Source: Brucella pseudogrignonensis (GTDB taxonomy: Bacteria; Pseudomonadota; Alphaproteobacteria; Rhizobiales; Rhizobiaceae). From it: a stretch of DNA of 64,000 nt. The position numbers were made by a program, and so were the translations under genes. This document shows positions 36,939 to 46,525 of the stretch, in pieces; the stretch's first letter is position 1, and each line of letters begins with the position of its first letter. The stretch covers positions 62,001-126,000 of the forward strand of contig NZ_NNRM01000021.1 of NCBI RefSeq assembly GCF_002252525.1, read 5' to 3'. The notes under the pieces were generated by a model, which searched no databases, had not been told where the DNA came from, and worked only from the letters and a program-made list of their open reading frames with translations.

Positions 36939-37982
36939 TTAGCCCTGGCTTTTCAGCTTCTCAGCAACGTCGAGCGCAAAATAGGTCAGGATGCCGTCAC
37001 AGCCTGCGCGTTTGAAAGCCAGCAGGCTTTCCATCATGACTTTTTCTTCGTCGATCCAGCCATTCATGCCTGCAGCTTTGATCATCGAATATTCGCCCGA
37101 TACCTGATAAGCATAAGTCGGCAGGCGGAATGTGTTTTTCAGGCGATGGATGATGTCGAGATAAGGCATACCAGGCTTAACCATCAGCATGTCAGCGCCT
37201 TCAGCCACGTCCTGTTCGGCCTCGCGCACCGCTTCGTCCGGGTTTGCTGGATCAATGTAATAAGTCTTCTTGTCGCCCTTCAGCAGACCAGCTGTACCGA
37301 TTGCATCGCGATAGGGGCCATAGAAGGCGGATGCGAATTTGGTCGCATAGGACATGATCGGTACATGGTTGAAGCCATGCGCATCCAGTGCCTGACGAAT
37401 AGCGCCGATACGGCCATCCATCATGTCAGACGGTGCGATAACGTCTGCACCGGCTTCAGCCTGTGCGAGCGCACCGCGCACGACCATCGCAACCGATTCA
37501 TCGTTGATAATTTCGCCATTGCGCAAAATGCCGTCATGACCGTGCGTTGTGAACGGATCGAGTGCTGCATCGGTAATGATACCGATTTCCGGCACTTCCT
37601 TCTTGATCGCACGCACGGCGCGGTTGATCAGATTGTCCGGGCTTGCAACGAAAGCGCCGTCCTCTGTTTTTACTTCTGCCTTTTCGCGCGGGAAGGGCGC
37701 AATCGCGGGAATGCCAAGCTTGGCAGCCTTTTCGGCCATGCGTACAGCCATATCGACCGAATAGCGCTCAACGCCCGGCATCGCGTCCACAGGCTCGCTG
37801 ACATTGGTTCCGTAAGTCAGGAAGAATGGCAGGATCAGATCGTCCACCGTGAGATGTGTTTCCTGAACCAGTCTGCGTGACCAGTCGGCCTTGCGCATAC
37901 GGCGCAGACGACGCCCACCGGTCACGTCATCGACGTGCCCTGAAATGTTGGCAGAAGAAATGTTGGACAAACGATCAGTCAT
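36939..37982 (-). CDS. hemB: Delta-aminolevulinic acid dehydratase (porphobilinogen synthase)
   Basis: A 347-residue enzyme of haem synthesis that joins two 5-aminolevulinate molecules. Both active-site lysines are present (SYATKFASAFYGP and MVKPGMPYLD). The metal site is the Asp type: TDAALDPFTTHGHDG replaces the three zinc-binding Cys of E. coli and animal enzymes, as in Bradyrhizobium and many alphaproteobacteria, so magnesium dependence is expected. Length and domain order are normal. The gene is divergent from the hydroxyisobutyryl-CoA hydrolase gene. Confidence 0.96.
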   Translation of the reverse strand: MTDRLSNISSANISGHVDDVTGGRRLRRMRKADWSRRLVQETHLTVDDLILPFFLTYGTNVSEPVDAMPGVERYSVDMAVRMAEKAAKLGIPAIAPFPREKAEVKTEDGAFVASPDNLINRAVRAIKKEVPEIGIITDAALDPFTTHGHDGILRNGEIINDESVAMVVRGALAQAEAGADVIAPSDMMDGRIGAIRQALDAHGFNHVPIMSYATKFASAFYGPYRDAIGTAGLLKGDKKTYYIDPANPDEAVREAEQDVAEGADMLMVKPGMPYLDIIHRLKNTFRLPTYAYQVSGEYSMIKAAGMNGWIDEEKVMMESLLAFKRAGCDGILTYFALDVAEKLKSQG

Positions 37983-38134
37983 ATAAATGTTCCCGAGAGA
38001 AGAAAGCTTGGGAATCTAACGGTTCGGAAGCTTGTTATCAGATGAGCACGGTTTATCACGGGAAAAGTGGCTAATCCAAGCACAATGGCCTGCGCAGGAT
38101 TGACGCGGGGCGTTTCACTTTCTACGCATTGAAA

Positions 38135-38181
38135 GCATTTCCAGCAAAAGTGTAAAGCAGTTTTGCGTAGGACAATGCGTA
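38135..38181 (+). repeat. Family A head unit (A3a)
   Basis: First of two direct copies of the GCATTTCCAGCAAAAGTG unit followed by AAAGCAGTTTTGCGTAGG; the second copy starts at 38192. The doubled head without a tail is unlike the other family A copies. Confidence 0.75.
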
Positions 38182-38191
38182 GATTAAAAGG

Positions 38192-38288
38192 GCATTTCCA
38201 GCAAAAGTGCGAAGCGGTTTTGCGTGGGATAATGCGCAAGAGGGAATGATTGTAGCGGTTCCAACGTTCAGCTTTATCTGGAACCGCT
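38192..38288 (+). repeat. Family A intergenic repeat, complete copy (A3b)
   Basis: Head GCATTTCCAGCAAAAGTG, then GAAGCGGTTTTGCGTGGGA, followed by the hairpin AGCGGTTCCA / TGGAACCGCT (38254-38288). It ends 20 bases before the hydrolase start. Confidence 0.8.
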
Positions 38289-38307
38289 TTAATCGCACGG
38301 GAGAGAC

Positions 38308-39360
38308 ATGATGCAGATCGATTTCGGTGGTGGCGGTGAAATCAGCTTTGAACGCAAGGGAAAAGCGGGCCTCGTGAAGCTGACGCGCTCATCGGCGCTC
38401 AATGCTTTGACGCATAAAATGATTCTCGCTCTCGACCGTGCTCTGCAGGCCTGGGAAACCGATCCGGATGTCGCCTGTGTTATTCTGGAAGGCGAAGGCC
38501 GGGCGTTCTGCGCCGGTGGCGACGTGGTTGCAGCCTATAAGGCCGGACGCGAAGGCACACCCGCTTTTGATTTTTTCCGCGATGAATATCGACTGAATGC
38601 CCGCATCGGGAGATTCCCAAAGCCATATATCTCGCTGCTTAACGGCATTGTCATGGGTGGCGGCGCTGGCATTTCCGTACATGGTTCGCACCGGATCGTG
38701 ACCGAAAACACGCTTTTTGCGATGCCCGAAACCGGCATCGGCTTCTTCCCGGATGTCGGTGGAAGCGCCTTCCTGCCGCATCTCCATGATAATTTCGGCT
38801 ATTATCTTGCGCTCACCGGCAACCGAATTCGCTGGGGCGATTGCCTGCAGAGCGGCATCGCGACCCATGCAGTGGCGGCCAGCGATCTTGACGACCTTCG
38901 CGATGACCTCGTTGCAAAAGCTGACCTTGATGGGGCTTTGGCCAGTGCTCAGTATCCCGATTTTGAGACGGCCCCCGAAACCCGCAAAGTCATTGCGGAA
39001 AGTTTCGCACATGCGACGCTTGCCGAATGCCTCGACGCTTTGGAAAAAGCAGCAGCCACGGGCAATAAACCGGCAACGGATATTCTGAATGTTATCGCCA
39101 CGCGTTCGCCAACCAGTGTCGCTGTCACATTCCGCCAGATTGCCGATGGTCGCGCACTGGATCTCGACGATTGTATGCGGATGGAATATCGCATCGCGTC
39201 GCGTATGCTTGCTGGGCATGATTTCTATGAAGGCGTACGCGCGGTTTTGATTGACAAGGATGGAGCACCTGTCTGGAAGCCAGCTTCGACTGATGAAGTG
39301 AAGCCGGAAATGGTCAATGCGTATTTTGCTAATCTTGGCGAGAGGGAACTGAGTTTTTGA
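38308..39360 (+). CDS. 3-hydroxyisobutyryl-CoA hydrolase (enoyl-CoA hydratase family)
   Basis: A 350-residue crotonase-fold enzyme of valine breakdown. The GEGRAFCAGGDVVAAYKAG segment supplies the oxyanion hole, GIVMGGGAGISVHGSHRI follows, and FAMPETGIGFFPDVGG carries the catalytic Glu and Asp typical of the hydrolase branch rather than plain hydratase. The C-terminal 100 residues match hydrolase length. The next gene starts at the stop codon (TGATG), suggesting co-translation. Confidence 0.88.
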   Translation: MMQIDFGGGGEISFERKGKAGLVKLTRSSALNALTHKMILALDRALQAWETDPDVACVILEGEGRAFCAGGDVVAAYKAGREGTPAFDFFRDEYRLNARIGRFPKPYISLLNGIVMGGGAGISVHGSHRIVTENTLFAMPETGIGFFPDVGGSAFLPHLHDNFGYYLALTGNRIRWGDCLQSGIATHAVAASDLDDLRDDLVAKADLDGALASAQYPDFETAPETRKVIAESFAHATLAECLDALEKAAATGNKPATDILNVIATRSPTSVAVTFRQIADGRALDLDDCMRMEYRIASRMLAGHDFYEGVRAVLIDKDGAPVWKPASTDEVKPEMVNAYFANLGERELSF

Positions 39361-39794
39361 TGCGTCAGGATGAACTGCACCAGCATATACAACCCAGCGG
39401 CACTGAATGGTCCTTTGTCTGGTTTATACGGCTGATCGCTTTAGCTGCTCTTGCGAGCGGCGTTTATTACTGGATTAAGCTGATCGGCGTTTATCCAGGC
39501 TTGCTGTGGCGTTTCGACCTCATGCCGTGGCAATGGCAGACGGCTTGCGTGGCCCTTGCTCTGCTTATGCCGGTTGCGGCAACCGGGCTGTGGATGCGTG
39601 CGCAATGGGGACCGGTATTGTGGTTCGTGGCGGCTGTCGGTGAGATTGCCATCTATTCTGTCTTTGCGCGCCATTTTGAATACAGGCCCATTGTCGTGGG
39701 GTTTAACGCCGTTTGTCTCCTCATTTATGTTGTGTTCCGCGTCCTGCTTTACCTCGAGAAAAGACGACTTTCTCGCGTTCGTATAACGGTCTGA
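39360..39794 (+). CDS. Small four-helix membrane protein (DUF6163-like)
   Basis: A 144-residue protein with four hydrophobic segments (about 20-40, 55-75, 80-100, 110-130), a WYWIKL-type start after a short polar N-terminus and an Arg/Lys-rich tail (EKRRLSRVRI). The name DUF6163 is from memory of alphaproteobacterial annotations and is tentative. It starts one base inside the hydrolase stop (TGATG), so it is translated with that gene; no function is known to me. Confidence 0.7.
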   Translation: MRQDELHQHIQPSGTEWSFVWFIRLIALAALASGVYYWIKLIGVYPGLLWRFDLMPWQWQTACVALALLMPVAATGLWMRAQWGPVLWFVAAVGEIAIYSVFARHFEYRPIVVGFNAVCLLIYVVFRVLLYLEKRRLSRVRITV

Positions 39795-39987
39795 AATCGC
39801 GCACCGGTAACAAAACATTAAGTCTGAATCTGCATTTCGCTTGGTAAGCTACTGTTAAGGCTGACTTTTAAGTCGAATTTTATGGATCGCGTCTAAAGTC
39901 CTCTCAAGACACGGTGAGAAAATACACCGGACCAACAGGAAAGAGAGCGGCCTCATGTAAGGCTGCTCCGACAGAGAGGCAAAAGAA

Positions 39988-40503
39988 ATGATCAATGCAC
40001 AGCACAGAATGGATGCATCTGCTCCGCTTTTGAATCCCGAAGCAGCTCTCCGCACACTTTATCTCGAAGCATTGCAGCTGGTTGAACGCCTGCATCGTCG
40101 CCTCCTTGATGTCATCAAGGACGAATTCGACCGCGCCGGCCGTAGCGATATCAATGCGACGCAGGCACTGCTCCTGTTCAACATTGGCAATTCAGAATTG
40201 ACCGCTGGTGAGCTGCGCTCGCGCGGTTATTATCTCGGCTCGAATGTTTCCTACAATCTCAAGAAGCTGGTCGAGATGGGTTTTATCCATCACGAACGCT
40301 CTAATACGGACCGTCGTTCGGTTCGCGTCAGCCTGACAGACAAGGGCAACGAGATTGCTGATCAGGTACAGGCACTTTACCAGCGCCATATTGCTTCTAT
40401 CGAGCAGGTTGGTGGTATTCAGGTTGAAGAATTCACCGCGATGAACAAGTCGCTGCAGCGTCTGGACCGCTTCTGGAACGACAGCATTGCTTACAGGCTT
40501 TGA
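39988..40503 (+). CDS. ldtR: MarR family regulator LdtR
   Basis: A 171-residue winged-helix regulator. The DNA-binding core is ALLLFNIGNSELTAGELRS, YYLGSNVSYNLKKLVEMGFI and the wing TDRRSVRVSLT, with helical arms for dimerisation at both ends. It is the LdtR type, known from Liberibacter and Rhizobiales, where it activates the neighbouring L,D-transpeptidase gene and osmotic-stress genes and binds small molecules. Here it sits 247 bases upstream of a matching transpeptidase gene, the classic arrangement. Confidence 0.9.
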   Translation: MINAQHRMDASAPLLNPEAALRTLYLEALQLVERLHRRLLDVIKDEFDRAGRSDINATQALLLFNIGNSELTAGELRSRGYYLGSNVSYNLKKLVEMGFIHHERSNTDRRSVRVSLTDKGNEIADQVQALYQRHIASIEQVGGIQVEEFTAMNKSLQRLDRFWNDSIAYRL

Positions 40504-40750
40504 TATTGCGGATGCCGAAAGGCAGCCGACAACTTAGAAGTTTGTTGCAGAACGGTCACAATTGACCCGGTTTGTATGTTAAAGTTCATTATTGCGAGCT
40601 AATTCAGCGAGGCCTGGCTTGAAATCCGGGCTTTGCGACATGAATAAGCCATAAAAACCGACATAAGCGGTTTAATACAGCGCATAAATTAGAGCTATCT
40701 GCAGATGCGACGCATCTGGGCGAAACCGGTTAGCCTTTGGGACCAAAACT

Positions 40751-42055
40751 ATGACCAAAACCGACAAGAATGCCGAAGCTTTCAATGTAGGCCGTCGCAG
40801 CTTCCTGCGTGGCGCAGCAACGGCCGGTTTGGCTGCGGCTGCAACTGCTATCGCTCCTGCGGCTTTTGCCCAGCAACAGGCTTTGAATGATATTCTTTCG
40901 GCGCCACGCCGCGGCAACTGGGATGACCAGTTCGATGCCCGCGCGACCGGCGGTCAGAAAGTGGCAACCAATCAGCCAGTGCTCAGCCAGCAGACTGTGG
41001 GAAATCTTCAGTCCGCTATCGCACAATATGCCGATCTAGCAGGTCGCGGTGGCTGGCCACAGGTTCCGGGCAATGCGAAGCTGCAGCTTGGCGTTAATGA
41101 TCCTTCGGTGCAGGCTCTGCGTCAGCGTTTGATCGTTTCGGGCGATCTTCCGCGTGAAGCCGGTGTGTCCGGTGCGTTCGATACCTATGTCGATGCAGCG
41201 GTCAAGCGCTTCCAGTCGCGTCATGGCCTTCCGGCTGATGGTGTGATGGGCCAGTTTACCTATGCAGCAATGAATGTGGATGCCAATACGCGTCTTGGCC
41301 AGCTGCAGACCAACCTCCAGCGCCTGTCCGGCATGACATCTGCAACACAGTCTGAACAGCGCTTTGTGATGGTCAACATCCCGGCTGCTCGTATTGAAGC
41401 AGTGGAAGGCGGCAGCGTTTCGCAGCGCCATACAGCTGTTGTTGGCAAGATCGACCGTCAGACGCCGATCCTTGACTCCAAGATTCACGAAGTCATTCTC
41501 AATCCTTACTGGACCGCGCCAAAGTCGATCATCCAGAAGGATATTATTCCGCTGATGCGGAAGAACCCGCAATATCTCGCGAATAACAAGATCCGTCTCT
41601 ACAACGCTCAGGGACAGGAAGTTCCGCCGGAAAGCGTAGACTGGAATACCGACGATGCTGTGAAGCTGATGTTCCGTCAGGATCCGGGCAAGATCAACGC
41701 CATGTCCTCGACAAAGATCAACTTCCACAATCAACATGCCGTTTACATGCACGACACGCCGCAGAAGAGCTATTTCAATAAGCTCATGCGCTTCGATTCG
41801 TCGGGCTGTGTCCGCGTGCAGAATGTCCGCGATCTTGATGTTTGGCTGTTGAAGAACACCGCTGGCTGGGATCGCCAAAACATTGAAGGCACCATTGCAT
41901 CGGGTGTGAATACGCCTATTCAGGTTTCCGATCCTGTGCCGCTGCATTTCGTTTACATCACCGCCTGGTCAACAGGCGATGGCGTGGTGCAGTTCCGCGA
42001 CGATATCTACAAGATGGATGGTGCAACCGCTTTGGCGCTCGGCACCGATACTTGA
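40751..42055 (+). CDS. ldtP: L,D-transpeptidase LdtP with Tat signal and peptidoglycan-binding domain
   Basis: A 434-residue periplasmic cell-wall enzyme. A twin-arginine signal GRRSFLRGAAT (14-24) with a following hydrophobic Ala-rich stretch directs folded export. Residues 115-175 form a peptidoglycan-binding domain (VQALRQRL, then AVKRFQSRHGLPADG). The YkuD catalytic domain has His334 in YMHDTP and the nucleophile Cys353 in SSGCVRV. It makes 3-3 peptide cross-links or attaches proteins to peptidoglycan. Its regulator LdtR is just upstream, and a strong terminator follows. Confidence 0.92.
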   Translation: MTKTDKNAEAFNVGRRSFLRGAATAGLAAAATAIAPAAFAQQQALNDILSAPRRGNWDDQFDARATGGQKVATNQPVLSQQTVGNLQSAIAQYADLAGRGGWPQVPGNAKLQLGVNDPSVQALRQRLIVSGDLPREAGVSGAFDTYVDAAVKRFQSRHGLPADGVMGQFTYAAMNVDANTRLGQLQTNLQRLSGMTSATQSEQRFVMVNIPAARIEAVEGGSVSQRHTAVVGKIDRQTPILDSKIHEVILNPYWTAPKSIIQKDIIPLMRKNPQYLANNKIRLYNAQGQEVPPESVDWNTDDAVKLMFRQDPGKINAMSSTKINFHNQHAVYMHDTPQKSYFNKLMRFDSSGCVRVQNVRDLDVWLLKNTAGWDRQNIEGTIASGVNTPIQVSDPVPLHFVYITAWSTGDGVVQFRDDIYKMDGATALALGTDT

Positions 42056-42070
42056 TCCCAATTGACTTAC

Positions 42071-42108
42071 AAAAAAGCCGTCCGAACTCGTTTCGGACGG
42101 CTTTTTTG
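42071..42108 (+). terminator. Terminator of ldtP
   Basis: A stem AAAAGCCGTCCGAA / TTTCGGACGGCTTTT (one extra T by the loop) followed by T residues, 16 bases after the ldtP stop. Confidence 0.93.
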
Positions 42109-42248
42109 TTTTGGGTGCTGATCCAAGCTACGTCATGCCGCATTTTGGAACATGCTTTTCGCTTAGCGGCCATTGGCCTTGCTAATCGAAGTGTGATACT
42201 GCGCCTCATACCATATAGCTATCACCGGCTAACCGGAGGGTGTGAAAC

Positions 42249-43544
42249 ATGTCGCAAGCCAATAACGCTTTTTTCAACGCAACTCTTGAAGAAATCGATG
42301 CCGATATTTTCGGTGCGATCCGTAATGAACTCGGTCGTCAGCGTCATGAAATCGAGCTGATCGCCTCGGAAAACATTGTTTCTCGCGCGGTTCTTGAAGC
42401 TCAGGGTTCCATCCTCACCAACAAATATGCCGAAGGTTATCCGGGCAAGCGCTACTACGGCGGCTGCCAGTATGTTGACGTTGTTGAAGAATTGGCAATT
42501 GAACGCGCCAAGAAGCTGTTTGGCGCAGAGTTCGCAAACGTACAGCCTAACTCCGGCAGCCAGATGAATCAGGCCGTGTTTCTTGCGCTTCTGCAGCCAG
42601 GCGACACCTTCATGGGCCTCGACCTCAATTCCGGTGGCCACCTGACACATGGTTCGCCAGTCAATATGTCGGGCAAGTGGTTCAACGTTGTTTCCTATGG
42701 CGTTCGTGAAGACGATCACCTTCTGGATATGGAAGAAATTGCTCGCCTCGCACGCGAACACAAGCCAAAGCTGATTCTCGCTGGCGGTACCGCTTATTCC
42801 CGCATCTGGGATTGGAAGCGCTTCCGTGAGATCGCTGACGAAGTTGGCGCATATCTGATGGTCGATATGGCTCACATTGCTGGTCTGGTCGCCGGTGGCG
42901 TACACCCATCGCCAGTTCCACACGCCCATGTCTGCACCACGACGACTCACAAGTCGCTGCGCGGTCCACGCGGCGGTATGATCCTCACCAACGATCCTGA
43001 TCTGGCGAAGAAGTTCAATTCGGCTGTCTTCCCTGGCCTGCAGGGCGGCCCGCTGATGCATGTGATTGCTGGTAAGGCAGTTGCTTTCGCGGAAGCTCTG
43101 AAGCCAGAATTCAAGGTCTACGCTCAGAACGTCGTCGACAATGCGCGTGCGCTTTCTGACGAACTGAAGTCGCAGGGTCTCGATATCGTTTCCGGCGGCA
43201 CAGACAACCACCTAATGCTGGTCGATCTGCGTCCGAAGAATGCAACAGGCAAGCGCGCTGAAGCAGCTCTCGGTCGTGCGAACGTGACCTGTAACAAGAA
43301 CGGCATTCCTTTCGACCCAGAAAAGCCATTTGTAACTTCTGGTGTTCGCCTTGGAACGCCTGCTGGCACGACCCGCGGTTTCGGCAAGGCTGAATTCAAG
43401 GAAATCGGCTCGCTGATCGCAGAAGTGCTCGATGGTCTCAAGGTTGCAAATTCCGATGAAGGCAATGCATCGGTTGAAGCAGCGGTTAAGGCAAAGGTCA
43501 TTGCACTGACCGACCGCTTCCCAATGTACGGCTATCAGGGCTAA
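42249..43544 (+). CDS. glyA: Serine hydroxymethyltransferase
   Basis: A 431-residue PLP enzyme converting serine and THF to glycine and methylene-THF. Landmarks are [18 protein letters not shown], the [16 protein letters not shown] loop, [13 protein letters not shown], and the PLP lysine in [13 protein letters not shown]. Length is normal. It is a single gene between two terminators; nrdR-rib-nusB follows separately. Confidence 0.97.
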   Translation: MSQANNAFFNATLEEIDADIFGAIRNELGRQRHEIELIASENIVSRAVLEAQGSILTNKYAEGYPGKRYYGGCQYVDVVEELAIERAKKLFGAEFANVQPNSGSQMNQAVFLALLQPGDTFMGLDLNSGGHLTHGSPVNMSGKWFNVVSYGVREDDHLLDMEEIARLAREHKPKLILAGGTAYSRIWDWKRFREIADEVGAYLMVDMAHIAGLVAGGVHPSPVPHAHVCTTTTHKSLRGPRGGMILTNDPDLAKKFNSAVFPGLQGGPLMHVIAGKAVAFAEALKPEFKVYAQNVVDNARALSDELKSQGLDIVSGGTDNHLMLVDLRPKNATGKRAEAALGRANVTCNKNGIPFDPEKPFVTSGVRLGTPAGTTRGFGKAEFKEIGSLIAEVLDGLKVANSDEGNASVEAAVKAKVIALTDRFPMYGYQG

Positions 43545-43563
43545 AATTGCTCACAATTTGATG

Positions 43564-43598
43564 AAGCCCCGCTCAACCCTGTTGAGCGGGGCTTTTTC
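43564..43598 (+). terminator. Terminator of glyA
   Basis: A 14-base perfect stem AAGCCCCGCTCAAC / GTTGAGCGGGGCTT with a three-base loop and a T-run. Confidence 0.95.
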
Positions 43599-43756
43599 AA
43601 TTATGCCCTAATTATGCATCAACTTAACGATGGGGTATGATCGTCAGGAATCAGTCAATCTAAGGCGTGCCTTTTAAATCGGCGCGCTTGGAAACAAAGG
43701 GTGAAGCGCGTCGCGTAGGCTATATGCAGATGCGCTTTCGTAAGTGAAAGAGTGCC

Positions 43757-44233
43757 ATGCGTTGTCCCTATTGCCAGTCTGAAGATACGCAAGTTAAGGA
43801 TTCCCGCCCGGCGGAGGATGGTGCCGTTATTCGCAGGCGCCGTGTTTGCTCGGTCTGTGGCGGACGTTTTACCACTTTTGAACGCGTACAGCTTCGCGAC
43901 CTCATGGTCGTCAAGAAGAGCGGTCGCCGTGTACCTTTTGATCGCGAAAAGCTTGCCCGCTCCATCGATGTGGCATTGCGTAAGCGCGACGTGGACGAGG
44001 AGCGCGTAGAGCGCGCAATCTCCGGCATCGTACGCCAGCTAGAGAGCTCGGGTGAGGCGGAAGTGACTTCAGACGAAATCGGTCGTCTGGCCATGGATGC
44101 TCTCAAGGGCGTCGATGATATTGCCTATATCCGCTTTGCTTCTGTTTATCGCAATTTCAGCAAGGCCGTTGATTTCCACAACGTCATTGATGAACTGACG
44201 GTAACTGAAACTGATCGTGATCCGGACGCATAA
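43757..44233 (+). CDS. nrdR: Transcriptional repressor NrdR
   Basis: A 158-residue regulator of ribonucleotide reductase genes. The zinc ribbon [10 protein letters not shown]...CSVCGGRF occupies the first 35 residues and the ATP-cone ([15 protein letters not shown] and onwards) the rest; dATP/ATP bound there controls DNA binding. Length and start are standard. It stands ahead of ribD with only one base between, matching the common nrdR-ribD-ribE order in Rhizobiales. Confidence 0.96.
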   Translation: MRCPYCQSEDTQVKDSRPAEDGAVIRRRRVCSVCGGRFTTFERVQLRDLMVVKKSGRRVPFDREKLARSIDVALRKRDVDEERVERAISGIVRQLESSGEAEVTSDEIGRLAMDALKGVDDIAYIRFASVYRNFSKAVDFHNVIDELTVTETDRDPDA

Positions 44234-44234
44234 A

Positions 44235-45356
44235 ATGAGCCGAATGGAATTCCCGCACGCAAATGTGACGTCGGATGACGTTCGCTTCATGGAAGCGACC
44301 ATTCGGCTTGCCCGTCGTAACAAAGGCCTCACAGGCACAAACCCATCAGTGGGTACTATCCTCGTTAAGGACGGTATCATCGTCGGACGTGGCGTCACCG
44401 CGATCGGTGGGCGTCCTCATGCGGAGCCTCAAGCGCTCGCAGATTCAGGTGAAGCGGCCCGCGGCGCTACGGCCTATGTCTCGCTGGAGCCCTGCGCCCA
44501 TCATGGTCGCACCCCGCCATGTGCCGAAGCGCTGGTGCGGGCTGGCGTTGCGCGGGTGGTGGTTGCCGCAACCGATCCGGATGACCGGGTGAGCGGAAAA
44601 GGCTTCGCCATATTGCGGGACGCGGGCATTGAAGTGGTGCCGGGTGTTCTGTCGGACAAGGCGGCTGATGACCTTGCAGGCTATCTGAATCGATCTTCTA
44701 AAAAACGTCCGGAAGTGATTCTGAAACTTGCACTTTCTGCCGATGGCTATATCGGGAAAAAGGGCGAGGGGCAGGTCCCGATTACCGGTCCGATTGCGCG
44801 CGCCCAATCGCATATTCTGCGCTCGCAGACCGATGTGATCCTCATCGGAGTTGATACGGCAATCGCCGATGATCCTATCCTGAATTGCCGTCTTCCGGGG
44901 TTGGAACAACGTTCGCCAATTCGCCTCATATTGGACAGCGGATTGAAATTACCGCTCGATTCAAGGCTTATTCGCACTTCGGAAGCCTTTCCTTTGTGGC
45001 TTTCCTGTTGTGAAAATGTGGCGCCGGAGCGGCGATACGAGATGCAGGCTGCAGGATGCCGCATCATTGCAGCGGAAAGCGATGAGGGCCGTATCGCTTT
45101 GCCGGAGCTGATGGATGATCTTGCAGCACAGGGTATTTCGTCCGTTCTGGTCGAAGGTGGAGCCAGTGTTGCCACAAACTTCCTAAAAGAAAAGCTGGTT
45201 GACCGCCTTGTTCTGTTCCATTCGCCTGTGGAAATCGGCGCGACGAATGGGGTTGCCGTCACGGATCTGCAATCCCATATCGATAATGAATTTACAATTT
45301 TGCGCAATGCGCAGTACGGCGACGATGCCTGTATCGAGTATGTAAGGAAAGCGTGA
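44235..45356 (+). CDS. ribD: Bifunctional diaminohydroxyphosphoribosylaminopyrimidine deaminase / 5-amino-6-(5-phosphoribosylamino)uracil reductase
   Basis: A 373-residue two-domain riboflavin enzyme. The deaminase part has the zinc site HAEPQAL and PCAHHGRTPPCAEAL; the reductase part starts with RPEVILKLALSADGYIG and continues to the C-terminus. It performs the second and third steps after GTP cyclohydrolase II. The start ATG lies one base after the nrdR stop, and ribE begins in its stop codon (TGATG), so nrdR, ribD and ribE are likely co-transcribed. Confidence 0.95.
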   Translation: MSRMEFPHANVTSDDVRFMEATIRLARRNKGLTGTNPSVGTILVKDGIIVGRGVTAIGGRPHAEPQALADSGEAARGATAYVSLEPCAHHGRTPPCAEALVRAGVARVVVAATDPDDRVSGKGFAILRDAGIEVVPGVLSDKAADDLAGYLNRSSKKRPEVILKLALSADGYIGKKGEGQVPITGPIARAQSHILRSQTDVILIGVDTAIADDPILNCRLPGLEQRSPIRLILDSGLKLPLDSRLIRTSEAFPLWLSCCENVAPERRYEMQAAGCRIIAAESDEGRIALPELMDDLAAQGISSVLVEGGASVATNFLKEKLVDRLVLFHSPVEIGATNGVAVTDLQSHIDNEFTILRNAQYGDDACIEYVRKA

Positions 45357-45964
45357 TGTTTACTGGGATTGTCACCGATATCGGTAAAGTGGATCGTATC
45401 AAGCCTTTGAATGAAGGCGTGTTGCTGCGTATTGAAACAACCTATGATCCTGAAACGATCGAGCTTGGTGCTTCGATTGCCTGCTCTGGTGTGTGCCTGA
45501 CAGTCGTGGCGCTGCCGGAAAAAGGCACAAATGCCCGCTGGTTTGAAGTTGAAGCCTGGGAAGAAGCGCTGCGTCTGACCACGATTTCAAAATGGGAAAA
45601 CGGCACCCGCATCAATCTTGAGCGCTCGCTCAAGCTTGGCGATGAAATGGGCGGCCATCTCGTTTCCGGTCACATTGACGGGCAAGCTGAAATCGTAGAG
45701 CGCAAGGAAGAGGGCGACGCTGTACGCTTTGCCCTGCGCGCACCGGAAGAACTTGCACCCTTTATTGCGCAGAAGGGCTCCGTTGCGCTTGATGGCACTT
45801 CGCTGACGGTCAATGGCGTTAATGGCAACGAATTTGACGTTCTGCTCATTCGTCATTCGCTGGAAGTGACAACCTGGGGCGATCGCAAGGCTGGTGACAG
45901 GATCAATATTGAGATCGATCAGCTCGCGCGGTATGCAGCAAGGCTTGCGCAATATCAGAAATAA
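45356..45964 (+). CDS. ribE: Riboflavin synthase alpha subunit
   Basis: A 202-residue enzyme that dismutates two lumazine molecules into riboflavin. It consists of two repeated barrels, the first opening with MFTGIVTDIGKV and GASIACSGVCLTV, the second with GHLVSGHIDGQAEI and SVALDGTSLTVNGV. The ATG at 45356 overlaps the ribD stop by one base; a GTG one codon upstream is also open. An AAGGAAA ribosome site lies just before. Confidence 0.95.
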   Translation: MFTGIVTDIGKVDRIKPLNEGVLLRIETTYDPETIELGASIACSGVCLTVVALPEKGTNARWFEVEAWEEALRLTTISKWENGTRINLERSLKLGDEMGGHLVSGHIDGQAEIVERKEEGDAVRFALRAPEELAPFIAQKGSVALDGTSLTVNGVNGNEFDVLLIRHSLEVTTWGDRKAGDRINIEIDQLARYAARLAQYQK

Positions 45965-46059
45965 GCTTAGAGCCTACACTCTAAAGCTATAACAGCATTT
46001 TCCGAATTTAGCGTTGACCGCAGGTTTTGCGGTCCGCGATTTCTGCCATGGAGTCTCTC

Positions 46060-46521
46060 ATGTCGAAGCACGAGGCGCACGCGCCGCATTTGCTCATTGT
46101 TGAAGCGCGTTTCTATGAAGAACTGTCCGACGCGCTTCTTGACGGCGCGAAGGCTGCTCTCGATGCCGCTGGCGCAACATATGATGTTGTGACGGTACCC
46201 GGCGCGCTTGAAGTGCCAGCGACGATTTCTTTCGCACTGGATGGCGCGGAAAATGGTGGCACTTATTACGATGGTTATGTTGCCCTCGGCACAGTTATTC
46301 GCGGCGAAACCTATCATTTCGATATCGTTGCCAATGAATCCTGCCGTGCGCTGACTGATCTTTCGGTTGAAGAAGGTCTTGCTATCGGCAACGGCATTCT
46401 GACAGTTGAGAATGACGAGCAGGCCTGGGTCCGTGCGCGTCGTGAAGACAAGGACAAGGGCGGCTTCGCTGCCCGCGCTGCGCTCACCATGATTGATCTG
46501 CGTAAGAAATTCGGAGCCTGA
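46060..46521 (+). CDS. ribH: 6,7-dimethyl-8-ribityllumazine synthase, RibH1 type
   Basis: A 153-residue lumazine synthase. The substrate-binding EARFYEEL and [11 protein letters not shown] segments and the catalytic region [17 protein letters not shown] (with the active His) are present. The nusB-linked copy corresponds to RibH1 of Brucella; a second, decameric RibH2 is usually elsewhere and is not in this window. The start is the ATG at 46060 after a TGGAG site; an earlier in-frame ATG would add 11 residues. Confidence 0.94.
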   Translation: MSKHEAHAPHLLIVEARFYEELSDALLDGAKAALDAAGATYDVVTVPGALEVPATISFALDGAENGGTYYDGYVALGTVIRGETYHFDIVANESCRALTDLSVEEGLAIGNGILTVENDEQAWVRARREDKDKGGFAARAALTMIDLRKKFGA

Positions 46522-46525
46522 TACG

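Larger units (their letters stand above)
37983..38307. other. hemB-hydrolase intergenic region filled with repeats
   Basis: About 325 bases without a gene, largely made of two family A heads and one hairpin (38135-38288). Promoters for the divergent hemB and hydrolase genes must lie outside the repeats: around 38000-38120 on the hemB side and close to 38250-38300 on the other. Confidence 0.5.
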
